From NCBI RefSeq assembly GCF_020329435.1, contig NZ_JAGKJK010000001.1:62001-126000 (forward strand): DNA of 64,000 bases, in the 5' to 3' direction. The DNA is from Bradyrhizobium hereditatis. Lineage in GTDB: Bacteria > Pseudomonadota > Alphaproteobacteria > Rhizobiales > Xanthobacteraceae. Positions 18,298 through 27,547 of the stretch are shown here, in pieces (the stretch's first letter is position 1; every line of letters starts with the position of its first letter). Below the pieces are notes generated by a model. It made no database searches and had not been told where the DNA came from. It saw nothing but the letters and a program-made list of their open reading frames with translations. A program made the position numbers and the translations under genes.

Positions 18298-18927
18298 TTA
18301 GCGACCCGCGGGTTTCTCGATCAGCTTTTTAAGGCTGTCGCGAGCAGGTTTGCTGTAGCCATCGCCGGATCCAGGTGCCGCCTGGTCGGCGTCAGTTTGA
18401 TCGTCTTCCGGTTTATTCTTCTTGAATCTCTTTAAGATGGTGTTCTCGGGATCATCCGGCAAGAGCGACATTAACCAATCCCCGGTTCCCTGCAGGACGA
18501 CCCGGGACTTCGCACCGGTGATCCAGTCCGGCCGCTGCTTGTCGGGGACCAGCCAGCTGAAGAACAGGAAGGCGACCACGACGATCAAGAGGCCACGGCC
18601 GAGCCCGAACAGGAAACCGAGCGTGCGATCCAGCGCACCGATCCGGGAATCCAGGATCATGTCCGAAATCCGCACCGTGATGACGGAGACGACGATCAGG
18701 GTCCCGATGAAGGTACCGGCCACAACCGCGACGGCTGCCACCGTGTCGTTGTTGAAATAGGTTTTGGCGGTCGGGAGCAGCTTCGAGAAGGCGTACAGCG
18801 TCACCAGTGCCGCCGCGCCCCAGGCCGCGATCGACAGGATTTCGCGCATAAAACCGCGCACCATCGCGAGCAGCCCCGAGATCAGCATCACTCCGAGCAG
18901 GACGAGATCGAGTATCGTAATCGGCAT
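18298..18927 (-). CDS. cvpA: CvpA family membrane protein
   Basis: A 209-residue inner-membrane protein of the CvpA/colicin V production family. Four hydrophobic helices fill residues 5-160, followed by a charged, probably disordered tail (KNKPEDDQTDAD). I chose the ATG at 18927 (MPITILDLVLLGVM) because it opens directly into the first helix; an in-frame start at 19011 adds 28 non-conserved residues. It sits between radA and purF on the same strand. In other species CvpA affects envelope robustness and purine-linked phenotypes; its biochemical role is unknown. Confidence 0.88.
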   Translation of the reverse strand: MPITILDLVLLGVMLISGLLAMVRGFMREILSIAAWGAAALVTLYAFSKLLPTAKTYFNNDTVAAVAVVAGTFIGTLIVVSVITVRISDMILDSRIGALDRTLGFLFGLGRGLLIVVVAFLFFSWLVPDKQRPDWITGAKSRVVLQGTGDWLMSLLPDDPENTILKRFKKNKPEDDQTDADQAAPGSGDGYSKPARDSLKKLIEKPAGR

Positions 18928-19093
18928 CAGCTGGTCAGGTCCGCTCGTAAATCCCTCAAGCAGCGAATCGGCGGGGGCAGGCTCACCCCAAGTGAGGGGC
19001 AGACGGCCCATCCCGCAAGGCCGGATATCGCGCCATCCCGCCTGCCTTTCGCGCGCGTTGTATAGCGGCGAGGGCCGGGCGCGTCACGCCGCT

Positions 19094-20557
19094 TTAGCCG
19101 TTTTCACGACGGAATCGCGCTGGTGTGGCATTTTTCTCCACTGCACCCTCGCGATTGTTATTTCGGTTGCCTCTCGGGGTGCCGCGTGCCGCGATTTCGG
19201 CCACAAGGGTCGTCAGCCCGCCGATGGCATTCAGCGCCAGACCGCCATCGCCTCCGACCTCGCCTCGGGCCGATTCGGGCAGGACGGCGCGGCCAAAGCC
19301 GAGTTTGGCGGCCTCTTTCAGCCGCGCCGAGGTCTGCGCCACCGGCCGCACCGCGCCCGACAGCGAAATCTCGCCGAAATAAACCGCATCCGTCGGTAAC
19401 GGTGCATTCACCAAAGACGACACCAGGGCGGCAGCGGCGGCAAGGTCCGCTGCGGGCTCCTGGATCCGCAGGCCACCCGCGACATTCAGATAGACGTCGT
19501 AACCGGATAATTTCACCCCGCAATGGGCCTCCAGCACTGCCAGCACCATCGATAGCCGGCTCGGGTCCCAGCCCACCACCGCGCGCCGGGGGGTGCCGAG
19601 CGTGGTCGGCGCCACCAATGCCTGCAATTCCACCAGAACCGGGCGGGTGCCCTCGATGCCGGCAAACACCGCCGTTCCCGGGCTGCCGAGATCGCGTTCA
19701 GAAAGGAACAGTTCGGATGGGTTGGAAACCTCGCGCAGGCCGAGGCCGGTCATCTCGAACACGCCGATTTCATCGGTTGGGCCGAAGCGGTTCTTGACCG
19801 CGCGCAGGATGCGGAACTGCTGCGAGCCTTCGCCCTCGAACGACAGCACCGCGTCGACCATGTGCTCGACCACGCGGGGACCCGCAATCTGGCCGTCCTT
19901 GGTGACGTGGCCGACCAGGATGATCGCAGCTCCGGATTTCTTGGCGAAACGGATTAGCGCCTGTGCCGACGCGCGGACCTGCGTCACCGTTCCCGGCGCC
20001 GATTCCACCGTGTCGGTCCACATGGTCTGGATCGAATCGATCACGATCAGACGCGGCACCGCGCCCTCTGACAGCGTCGAGACGATGTCCTCCACCGAGG
20101 TTTCGGAAGCGAGCTGCACCGGCGCATCAGCCAGTCCCAGCCGTTCGGCACGTATCCGCACCTGCGCCACTGCCTCTTCGCCGGAAATATAGACCGCGCG
20201 ATGCCCGGCGCGGGCCAGCATGCTGGTCGCCTGCGTCAGCAATGTCGACTTGCCGATACCGGGATCGCCACCGACCAGAAGCACCGAGCCGCGCACGAAG
20301 CCGCCGCCGGTGACACGATCGAGCTCCGTCATGCCCGAGGGCAGGCGCGGGGCGTCGTTGCTTTTGCCGGTCAGCGATTCCAGCGCAAACGTCCGGCCCT
20401 TGCGGCGGGAGCGGACCGAGACGGGCATCGAGGTCGCGCCGGTCGTATCCTCCTCGCTCAGCGTGTTCCACTCGCCGCAGGAATCGCACTTGCCCTGCCA
20501 GCGGTTATAGGCCGCGCCGCAATTCTGGCAGACGAAGGAGAGAGTGGATTTGGCCAT
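19094..20557 (-). CDS. radA: DNA repair protein RadA
   Basis: A 487-residue RecA-like ATPase that drives branch migration in homologous recombination. An N-terminal four-Cys zinc finger (Cys10, 13, 24, 27), a Walker A motif GGDPGIGKST at about residues 96-105, the RadA-specific KNRFG motif near 254, and a Lon-protease-like C-terminal domain are all present. The start at 20557 (MAKSTLSFVCQNCG) is canonical; an in-frame start 12 codons upstream is unlikely. It heads the radA-cvpA-purF series. Confidence 0.95.
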   Translation of the reverse strand: MAKSTLSFVCQNCGAAYNRWQGKCDSCGEWNTLSEEDTTGATSMPVSVRSRRKGRTFALESLTGKSNDAPRLPSGMTELDRVTGGGFVRGSVLLVGGDPGIGKSTLLTQATSMLARAGHRAVYISGEEAVAQVRIRAERLGLADAPVQLASETSVEDIVSTLSEGAVPRLIVIDSIQTMWTDTVESAPGTVTQVRASAQALIRFAKKSGAAIILVGHVTKDGQIAGPRVVEHMVDAVLSFEGEGSQQFRILRAVKNRFGPTDEIGVFEMTGLGLREVSNPSELFLSERDLGSPGTAVFAGIEGTRPVLVELQALVAPTTLGTPRRAVVGWDPSRLSMVLAVLEAHCGVKLSGYDVYLNVAGGLRIQEPAADLAAAAALVSSLVNAPLPTDAVYFGEISLSGAVRPVAQTSARLKEAAKLGFGRAVLPESARGEVGGDGGLALNAIGGLTTLVAEIAARGTPRGNRNNNREGAVEKNATPARFRRENG

Positions 20558-20652
20558 GATGGGAAATAGCAGACTCGGTGGAACGGGCGGCACTACTTAG
20601 CACGGAAAGACGCCGTGTGGCGCGCCGGGTGCCGATGCATCCATCGCGCGTA

Positions 20653-22056
20653 TCACGGAGCCAAGTTGGCACATGTCCAGATGCCGACCGGTTGCTCAAG
20701 CCCGCGAATGGTCTGCGCCGGCTGCTCGACGAGCGACGCGAAGTCGGCGCTCGAACCGTTCGTTTCGGTGCGGGCCCGCTGCACCAGTGCGTCGCTGACG
20801 ACGATGGCGCATCCGAATTCGCGGGTCAGCGCCTCGAGCCGGCTCGCCGCATTCACGGTGGTGCCGATCACGGCGAATTCGAGCCGGTTGAGGCCGATAT
20901 CGCCGAGCACGACCTGCCCGTAATGCAATCCGACGCTGACCCGGATCGGCGGCTCACCGCGATCCTTCCGTTCCCTGTTCAATTCGGCGATCGAGGCGAT
21001 CATGCCCCGCGCGCAACGCAAGGCGTTCAGCGCGTCGGAATCGCCGGCGAACGGCGTGCCAAACGTCGCCATCAGGCCGTCCCCGAGATATTTATCGAGC
21101 GTTCCGCCGTGCTGGAACACTTCTCTTTCCATTCGCTCATGGAATTGTCGCAGTGTGCCGATGACTTCTTTCGGGTCTCGTCCATCGCTGTAGGCGGTGA
21201 ATCCTACGATATCGGCAAACAACACTGCGACGTCTTGCGTGCGAACCCGCGTGAGCGGTTCGTCATTTCCGGACAGTTCGTTCACGACATTGGGTGAAAA
21301 ATAGCGTGCAAGGTTCGCGCGCTCGCGCTCGATTCCGGCGTGACTGATCAGGAGTGCATTCGAACGGCGCACCGCCAGCGCCAGGATCACGGCCACGATG
21401 ACAAACACGGTGACCTGCTGGAAGCGGGCGCCGAAGCCGATCGACGATGGATCGAGAATCTCGAACATGCGAATATCTGCGCCGATAGCTTCCTTGACCC
21501 GCGCCGACAGCGCGGCATGGCTGTCCGGCTGAAGGTAGGCCCAGCCAACAGCAATGGCCCACAAGGCGGCGGTCCATCCGCCCATTGCGACCACCGTTCG
21601 CCACGAATAGGCGAGGGTGGCGGTGGCAAGAAAGATGAAGAAATAGATGAAGCTGTCGAACCGGAATTGCATTCCGATCGGCCAGTGAACGTCGCTCCAT
21701 GGATTGGGAACGACGCTGAGGAAGGTGAGTAGCGCAAGGTCGCAAATGATGAGGAACACTTCGAGCGGCGAACGGCCGACCTTGCCGACCTTGAGCTGCG
21801 CCCAGCCGATCAAGGCAAAGAAGCCGAGCATCAGGACGTAATAGATCACGTCCCAGTTCGGATTGATGATCGGTAGCGTAACAGCGGTGACCGCCAGCGC
21901 GACCCAGCGGGCGCGGACGGCGAGCAGCAGGCCTTCACGCTTGCTGTCGGTAAGGGCGGCTTCCGCGAATTTCAGGGCGTCTTGCCGGGCTTCCGTTCGT
22001 CCCGTTCGCTGGTCGCCCAGATAGGAGACATCAGCTGCTTCTGCCACCATGCTCAA
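20653..22056 (-). CDS. Membrane-anchored class III adenylate/guanylate cyclase
   Basis: A 467-residue protein with about six membrane helices (residues 48-230) followed by a class III cyclase domain (about 275-445). Metal-binding Asp282 (FADIVGFTAYSD) and Asp326 (LDKYLGDGLMATF), together with Asn402 and Arg406 in TTVNAASRLE, indicate an active enzyme producing cAMP (or cGMP). There is no obvious HAMP or GAF domain, so signals are presumably sensed by the membrane part. It is the first of two unrelated cyclases within 4 kb. A CRP-type palindrome at 32020-32035 shows that cAMP-responsive control is plausible in this genome. Confidence 0.9.
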   Translation of the reverse strand: MSMVAEAADVSYLGDQRTGRTEARQDALKFAEAALTDSKREGLLLAVRARWVALAVTAVTLPIINPNWDVIYYVLMLGFFALIGWAQLKVGKVGRSPLEVFLIICDLALLTFLSVVPNPWSDVHWPIGMQFRFDSFIYFFIFLATATLAYSWRTVVAMGGWTAALWAIAVGWAYLQPDSHAALSARVKEAIGADIRMFEILDPSSIGFGARFQQVTVFVIVAVILALAVRRSNALLISHAGIERERANLARYFSPNVVNELSGNDEPLTRVRTQDVAVLFADIVGFTAYSDGRDPKEVIGTLRQFHERMEREVFQHGGTLDKYLGDGLMATFGTPFAGDSDALNALRCARGMIASIAELNRERKDRGEPPIRVSVGLHYGQVVLGDIGLNRLEFAVIGTTVNAASRLEALTREFGCAIVVSDALVQRARTETNGSSADFASLVEQPAQTIRGLEQPVGIWTCANLAP

Positions 22057-22226
22057 GACACGTTCTCCCAGTCGACAATCAGACCGTGCAAGCTTGCACG
22101 GCGCCGCCGATCAGAATGGCACGTCTGAGAACCTGCTACCACCGATGGACGGCCTCATATCTGATAAACGCCGCGGCAGTGAGGCTGTCGAGCAAATGTG
22201 AACATCAGTCGTGCCGTCCACGGTTC

Positions 22227-22949
22227 TCACGAAAATGCAGTCCACAGCAGGCTGAGACCGGCGGTCAGCATGATGCCGTCCATCACCAGCCGAAACACAT
22301 CGGGCTTCAGGCGCAGCACAAAGCCCCTGGCGACGAAGGCGCCGAACATAAGGGACGAGCCTGCAATCAGGCCTTTCAGCGCAATGTCAGGCGTCAACGC
22401 GCCAAAGCGTTCGAAGGTGACCGACTTGCTGAAGTAGAGCCCAAGCGAACTTGCGGCTTCGGTGGCGAGGAAGGCGCCTTTGTTCAACCCGTAAAACAAA
22501 AACAGCGGCACGCTGAGCGGACCGGTCGAAACCACGATGCCCGTGAGATAGCCAATGATCGCACCACCGATCGCCAGATGCCAGAGCTGTGCTTTGAGCT
22601 GATGTCGGGCTAGCCAGTGCCGAACCGGTACCATCGCGATAAGAAAGAGGCCAATCGCGATATCGACAGCATGCGAGGGTAGGGCGAGTAACGTCCGGGC
22701 GCCAAGTGCGGCGGCCGGAATCCCTGTCGCCGAATAGGCAAGGCAGGCGCGCCAATCAACCTCGCGCCACCAGGCGAGAATCCGCGACAGGTTCGCCATC
22801 ACCGCCGCGACAGCCATGATCGGGACGGCTTCCTTCGGCCCGTATTGATAGACCAATACCGGCATCAGCATGATCGACGCGCCCGTGCCGACGATGCCCG
22901 AGATGGTACCGGCGATCAGCCCGACAATGAGGACGAAAAGGAAGCCCAA
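22227..22949 (-). CDS. Sulfite exporter TauE/SafE family protein
   Basis: A 240-residue membrane protein with about eight helices in two repeats. It carries the family GxxxGxxGxGG-type start (IAGTISGIVGTGASIMLMPVLVYQYGPKEAVP) and a second GYLTGIVVSTGPLSVPLFLFYG segment. Such proteins export sulfite, sulfoacetate or related anions. The start is TTG at 22949 with GGAG about ten bases upstream. It is read alone. Compare the decayed family member at 60597. Confidence 0.85.
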   Translation of the reverse strand: MGFLFVLIVGLIAGTISGIVGTGASIMLMPVLVYQYGPKEAVPIMAVAAVMANLSRILAWWREVDWRACLAYSATGIPAAALGARTLLALPSHAVDIAIGLFLIAMVPVRHWLARHQLKAQLWHLAIGGAIIGYLTGIVVSTGPLSVPLFLFYGLNKGAFLATEAASSLGLYFSKSVTFERFGALTPDIALKGLIAGSSLMFGAFVARGFVLRLKPDVFRLVMDGIMLTAGLSLLWTAFS

Positions 22950-23186
22950 GAATCACAACTCCGGGACCGGATGACATGCCGGGAATCATGCTGGCGAGGG
23001 TAGCGCAATCGCAAGTGCGGAACATGGGCGTCCGTCTGGCAAATGTCACCTTCGGTTGTGACCTGGCTCACACTCGCGCCGTTCGTTTTCTGCAAGGTTA
23101 ATGTCGTGGACGGGATCTTGGCTGGTAGAGCGATCAGCGGCGCAGAATTCGTCAGTACTGGTCGCCGGATGAGGGAGACCGCAGTC

Positions 23187-23636
23187 ATGGAGAAAGCACG
23201 CACTACCTTCTTTGCGACCTATCTGAGCGGGTTGAAGCCATTGGCTATGCTTTTCGGCGGTGTGACCACAGCGACCGCAGTGTTCGCAATGGTCAGCCAG
23301 GCGGGCAACGCCATTCCGATAATTCTCAAGACGCTTGATATTCCCAGTTGCCGCACCTCAGACGTCTATCACGGTACGCAGACAAACTTCAAAAAGGAGG
23401 GCGCTGTGTGGCGTGAGTACCCAGTGGGTGCCGTCACCTACCGGTACGAATTCAAGGAGATCAAACGCGCACACAACGAAATCATCCTGCGCAACCTGAC
23501 GCCTCGCGACACGGCGGATTGGGCGACCCTGACCGTTCACCTGCCGCCTTGCGATGGTACCGCCAAGCTGAGTGAGGGACTTCCCGAGCGCTGGACAGAC
23601 CTGCAGCAGGTCTGGCGCGCGCCGCGGGAGAGCTGA
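23187..23636 (+). CDS. Hypothetical membrane-anchored protein
   Basis: A 149-residue protein of unknown function. One hydrophobic helix lies near residues 12-35 (LKPLAMLFGGVTTATAVFAMV). The remaining 110 residues are predicted outside the membrane and include two Cys (IPSC and LPPC) that may pair. I chose the ATG at 23187 because AGGGAGA lies nine bases upstream; in-frame starts back to 23043 would add an unlikely tail. No family is recognised. It is divergent from the TauE/SafE gene, with a spacing of 237 bases that shows nothing clear. Confidence 0.65.
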   Translation: MEKARTTFFATYLSGLKPLAMLFGGVTTATAVFAMVSQAGNAIPIILKTLDIPSCRTSDVYHGTQTNFKKEGAVWREYPVGAVTYRYEFKEIKRAHNEIILRNLTPRDTADWATLTVHLPPCDGTAKLSEGLPERWTDLQQVWRAPRES

Positions 23637-23671
23637 CGCTGATTTTCGGCATACCTGTGTTTGGCTACTGA

Positions 23672-23857
23672 CAGTATGCTGGCACGATCAAACATCATTT
23701 CTGTGCCGCTTGCGGCTGCGGCACCTACTCGGAATCGGCCATACCGACGATTTCGACCTCGGCGCGTGCCGGTGATCGACGGCAAAAATCTGTGGTGAGC
23801 GGTGGCTGCCGGCCTCGCGTCAGGCCGCGTAAAGCTCGACCGGGGAATCAAATCCCT
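23672..23857 (+). pseudogene. Fragment resembling the C-terminal zinc motif of a GFA-family protein
   Basis: Frame +2 from 23672 reads QYAGTIKHHFCAACGCGTYSE, with no start codon of its own and a stop just upstream. The HHFC-x2-CG motif with a following Tyr is typical of the glutathione-dependent formaldehyde-activating (GFA/Mss4-like) fold, whose other zinc ligands normally lie about 70 residues upstream and are absent here. I read it as a decayed remnant. The match is short, so coincidence remains possible. Confidence 0.4.
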
Positions 23858-24557
23858 TGAGCTGAAATGCCTGCGAACGGCTGTCCTTCAAATCCGGTTG
23901 GGCGCGGTCGAACACCGCCTTCGTCACCAGGATCTGACCGGCTTCCGCGACCGATTGGGCGCGCGAGGCGGTGTTGACCACCGTGCCGATCGCGGTCAGG
24001 TCGCGGTGTGAGCGGCCGAATTCGCCAAAGCTGAGCTCGCCCGTATGGATGCCGATCCCGATCCCCAGTTCGTCTGCGGTGAGACCGTGTGCTTCAGCGA
24101 GACTCTGGCACCGATCACGCCAGTTCGCCTGGATTTCACGGGCGACAAGCACGGCGTTTCGGGCGTGCGTTTCCCGCCGCAGCGGAAAATTGAAGATCGC
24201 CATTACGGCGTCGCCGATCGTCTTGTTCAGCAGCCCGTCATGCTGCCAGATCGCGTTGGCGCATTCATCGTAGAACGCATCGAGCAGTCCCGAGACCGCA
24301 TCGGCCGATTGCGACTGCGACAGGCTGGTGTAGCCGCGCAGATCGGCAAACATGATGGTCGCGTCGATGGTGATCTTGCGGGCTCGCATCACCTTCGTGA
24401 ACATAAGTTCGCAAATGGTGCAGGTGTTCGGATTCATCCGGCTCGGCCGAATGCCGAATGCGCGAAACGGCGCCGAGGCCACGCCGCGAAGCAGCACCGG
24501 CACATGCATCTGCTCCCAGCACCCTTTGCAGATGAGCGAGTGTTGCGGAGCTGCCAT
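23820..24557 (-). CDS. Soluble class III nucleotide cyclase with N-terminal cysteine pairs
   Basis: A 245-residue cytoplasmic cyclase. The catalytic domain begins near residue 64: Asp72 (MFADLRGYTSLS) and Asp116 (NKTIGDAVMAIF) for metals, and Asn195/Arg199 in TVVNTASRA. The first 60 residues hold two CxxC pairs, Cys10/Cys13 (ICKGCWEQ) and Cys46/Cys49 (TCTICELMF), arranged like a four-Cys metal site or redox switch. No membrane segment is present. A family with this N-terminus is known to me only as unnamed cyclases in Rhizobiales; the sensing role is inferred. It is transcribed alone, converging on the 23672 fragment and the gene ending at 23636. Confidence 0.88.
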   Translation of the reverse strand: MAAPQHSLICKGCWEQMHVPVLLRGVASAPFRAFGIRPSRMNPNTCTICELMFTKVMRARKITIDATIMFADLRGYTSLSQSQSADAVSGLLDAFYDECANAIWQHDGLLNKTIGDAVMAIFNFPLRRETHARNAVLVAREIQANWRDRCQSLAEAHGLTADELGIGIGIHTGELSFGEFGRSHRDLTAIGTVVNTASRAQSVAEAGQILVTKAVFDRAQPDLKDSRSQAFQLKGFDSPVELYAA

Positions 24558-24712
24558 TTTTCAATCGTGCTCCACGAGAGCGGTTGCTGCGACGATCCTA
24601 TAACCGGGGGAGGAGGCGAGCAAGGCAGCGTTCCGCAGCGCACACCTGCCGGCTGGTGGCGCAAGTCAAAGCTGCTAGGATCGCGTCAAAACACGCAAAA
24701 CGGAGGATCGCC

Positions 24713-25162
24713 ATGGACGCTGTGCCGCCGACCAACGCGCAGACCGCAGACAAGCATTCGCATCTGGTTCGTCCCGACAGTATGGAATGGCAGAAGACCC
24801 GTTTCCCTGGTTGCGAAGCCAAGACGTTGCTGTTCGATCGCAAGACCGGCCTGATGACGGCGCTGATGCGGTTCGCGCCGGGCGCGGTGCTGCCGGACCA
24901 TGAGCACGTCAACATCGAGCAGACCTACGTGCTTGAAGGATCGCTGGTCGACAAGGAAGGCCCGGCGAAGGGTATCGAATGCAAGGCCGGCGAATTCATT
25001 TGGCGCGAGGAGGGTAGCCGTCACGTCGCCTGGTGCCCGCAAGGTGGATTGATGCTCGCGATCTTCCAGGTACCGAACAAGTTCTTCGAGGCGGACGGCC
25101 GCGTCATTGACGCCGCGGGCGAGGACTGGGACGCGGCTTGGGGACATATCCGCAAAGGTTGA
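24713..25162 (+). CDS. Cupin domain protein (ChrR/dioxygenase-like)
   Basis: A 149-residue single-domain cupin. Motif 1 supplies His63, His65 and Glu69 (PDHEHVNIEQTYVLEG) and motif 2 supplies His104 (REEGSRHVAW), a full metal-binding set. It resembles the ChrR cupin and 2,4'-dihydroxyacetophenone dioxygenase groups, but lacks the ChrR anti-sigma zinc domain. The start at 24713 has CGGAGGA upstream. It lies about 105 bases before the MFS-spermidine-synthase fusion on the same strand. Function unassigned. Confidence 0.82.
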   Translation: MDAVPPTNAQTADKHSHLVRPDSMEWQKTRFPGCEAKTLLFDRKTGLMTALMRFAPGAVLPDHEHVNIEQTYVLEGSLVDKEGPAKGIECKAGEFIWREEGSRHVAWCPQGGLMLAIFQVPNKFFEADGRVIDAAGEDWDAAWGHIRKG

Positions 25163-25267
25163 TCTATCCGGGTCAAGGTGACGTTTACTATAACGTTTTC
25201 GCCACCGTTTAAGCCTTGTTTAGAGGTGGCTTGGTACCGTGCCGGCATTGACGCGCCGGGGATATCG

Positions 25268-27535
25268 ATGTCGCTCTTCCAAGCCTCAGACCGGATTTCG
25301 CCTGCCCTCGATCGGCAGGCGGCAGACATCCGGCATTTGCCATTGCTCTACGGGATGACGCTGTTCGTCTCGGCGCTGCTCCTGTTCTCGATCCAGCCGA
25401 TGTTTGCGAAGATGGTGCTGCCGAAACTCGGCGGCGCGCCGGCGGTGTGGTCGGTCGCAATGGTATTCTTCCAAACGACCTTGCTGGCGGGCTATGCCTA
25501 CGCGCATCTGCTGAACCACCCGTTGCGGTCTCGCCGTGGTGCAATGCTCCATCTGGCACTCGTCGCATTAGCGGCGATGGCATTGCCGATCGCCGTTGCG
25601 CCGGGATGGTCTGCGCCGCCTCTGGATGGGACGGCGCTCTGGCTGTTCGGATTGTTCGCGGTCTCGATCGGTCTGCCATTCTTTGTACTTTCGGCCACCG
25701 CGCCATTGCTGCAAAGCTGGTTTGCCGCGAGTGGACACCGGCAGGCGGGCAATCCTTACGTGCTCTACGCCGCGTCCAATCTCGGCTCGTTTGCTGCCCT
25801 GTTCGCCTATCCTGTCGTCGTCGAGCCGTTCCTGACGTTGAAGGCGCAAACCGCGATCTGGTCGCTCGGATTTGGGCTGTTTGCTGTTATGCTAGCCGTC
25901 GCCAGCCTGTTCACCTCAGGCGCAGCTCCGGTCGTCGCGCCGGTCACGCCATCGGATGAAGTTCGTGCAAATGCCATGGAGCGCGCGCGCTGGATCGCGC
26001 TCGCGGCGGTGCCATCAGGCCTCGTTATTGCTGTCACGGCGCATCTGACGACCGATGTCGCTGCCGCACCATTCCTGTGGGTGCTTCCGCTGGCGATCTA
26101 CCTGCTCACTTTCGTCGCCGCGTTTCGCGAAAGGCCGTGGATCGCCCACGCGAATGTGGTGCGGTTTGCTCCTTTCGTCGTGGCGCCGCTCGCGGTGAGC
26201 CTGATCGGCGGCGACAAGGTGTTCTGGGTGACGATGATTGCCCTCAACCTCGTCGCGTTCGCGCTCTTGACGCTGATGTGCCATGGCGAACTCTATGGAC
26301 GTCGTCCAAGCCCGCAGCGGCTGACGGAGTTCTACCTCTGCACTTCGTTCGGTGGGGTGATCGGCGGGGTGTTCGCAGGACTGCTGGCGCCGCAGATCTT
26401 CAATGGCAATTACGAATATCCGATCCTGGTCGCGCTGGCGGTGCTGTGCATGCCCGGATTTTTCGCCGGTGGTATCCGCAAGACGATGACGGGACTTCTG
26501 CCGTGGCTTCTGCCCAGCGCGATCCTCGTACTGGTCTGGTTTGTCTGCCGGCCGTCGTTACCCGCGACCCTGGAGCTGCCGTTTCAGGTGGTGCTCGCGC
26601 TGCTGGCGGCCGCGATGCTGTTTCAGCGGCAGGAACTGGTGCGTTTCTTCGCTCTCGTGGTCTTGAGCTTCACCATCACCGGCCTGTGGCGTCCCGGAAT
26701 AGCGCCGATCGAAACAGTCCGCAGTTTCTTCGGCGTGCACAAGGTGGCAGAAGTTGCCAATGGCAAAGTTCATGTTCTCTATCACGGCACCACGATCCAC
26801 GGCGCTCAGCGCGTGCGCAATGACAATGGTACGCCGGTCGGTGGATCGCCGAGCCTGCTGAGTTACTATTACCCCGGAGGTCCGATGGCCGAAGCGATCG
26901 ACGCCGCCCGCGCTGCCCACCATGGTGCTTTCGGGCGCGTCGCGGTAGTCGGGCTCGGTACGGGGACGCTGGCCTGCCATAGCAAATCCGGCGAGAACTG
27001 GACGTTTTTTGAGATCGATCCGGAAGTGATCCGCATCGCCCGGGATCCGCGTCTCTTTACGTTCATGTCGGGTTGTGCAGCCGATGCTCCGGTCGTGGCT
27101 GGCGATGCGCGACTGACGCTGGAAGCCTCTCCCGGCCTGTATGACCTGATCGTTTTGGATGCCTTCTCGTCCGACAGCATCCCGGTTCATCTTCTGACGC
27201 GCGAAGCGCTGGCGGGATATCTCGCGAAACTCTCGCCTCGCGGCGTGATCATCGCGAATATTTCCAACCGCCACCTCGATGTCGCCTCCGTGGTGGCCAA
27301 CGTCGCCCGGTCTCAAGGACTGGTCAGCTTCCTTCGCGAGGACGACCGTGCGGGCGATTTCATGAAGACATTCCAGGCCAATGCCCGGCTCGTCGTGATG
27401 GCGCGCGCGGCCGATGATGTGGGAAGCGTCGCGGGAAAATGGACGCCGCTGTACCCCGATCCCACAAGTTCGTTGTGGACGGATGACTATTCGAACATTC
27501 TGGGCGTCATGCTGCGCAAAAAACTCGGCTGGTAG
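25268..27535 (+). CDS. Membrane protein fused to a spermidine-synthase-like domain
   Basis: A 755-residue fusion. An N-terminal membrane half has about 12-14 helices (residues 20-480). A C-terminal Rossmann domain (about 500-745) resembles spermidine/spermine synthase: AVVGLGTGTLACHSK corresponds to the glycine-rich nucleotide loop and FFEIDPEVIRIA to the acidic ribose-binding strand. Such fused MFS/spermidine synthases are widespread and mostly uncharacterised; a polyamine reaction is not proven. The motif IVLDAFSSDSIPVHLLT is conserved in them. I preferred the start at 25268 over 25178 because it removes a non-conserved leader. It converges on xthA. Confidence 0.85.
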   Translation: MSLFQASDRISPALDRQAADIRHLPLLYGMTLFVSALLLFSIQPMFAKMVLPKLGGAPAVWSVAMVFFQTTLLAGYAYAHLLNHPLRSRRGAMLHLALVALAAMALPIAVAPGWSAPPLDGTALWLFGLFAVSIGLPFFVLSATAPLLQSWFAASGHRQAGNPYVLYAASNLGSFAALFAYPVVVEPFLTLKAQTAIWSLGFGLFAVMLAVASLFTSGAAPVVAPVTPSDEVRANAMERARWIALAAVPSGLVIAVTAHLTTDVAAAPFLWVLPLAIYLLTFVAAFRERPWIAHANVVRFAPFVVAPLAVSLIGGDKVFWVTMIALNLVAFALLTLMCHGELYGRRPSPQRLTEFYLCTSFGGVIGGVFAGLLAPQIFNGNYEYPILVALAVLCMPGFFAGGIRKTMTGLLPWLLPSAILVLVWFVCRPSLPATLELPFQVVLALLAAAMLFQRQELVRFFALVVLSFTITGLWRPGIAPIETVRSFFGVHKVAEVANGKVHVLYHGTTIHGAQRVRNDNGTPVGGSPSLLSYYYPGGPMAEAIDAARAAHHGAFGRVAVVGLGTGTLACHSKSGENWTFFEIDPEVIRIARDPRLFTFMSGCAADAPVVAGDARLTLEASPGLYDLIVLDAFSSDSIPVHLLTREALAGYLAKLSPRGVIIANISNRHLDVASVVANVARSQGLVSFLREDDRAGDFMKTFQANARLVVMARAADDVGSVAGKWTPLYPDPTSSLWTDDYSNILGVMLRKKLGW

Positions 27536-27547
27536 AGGCGGGAGCAG

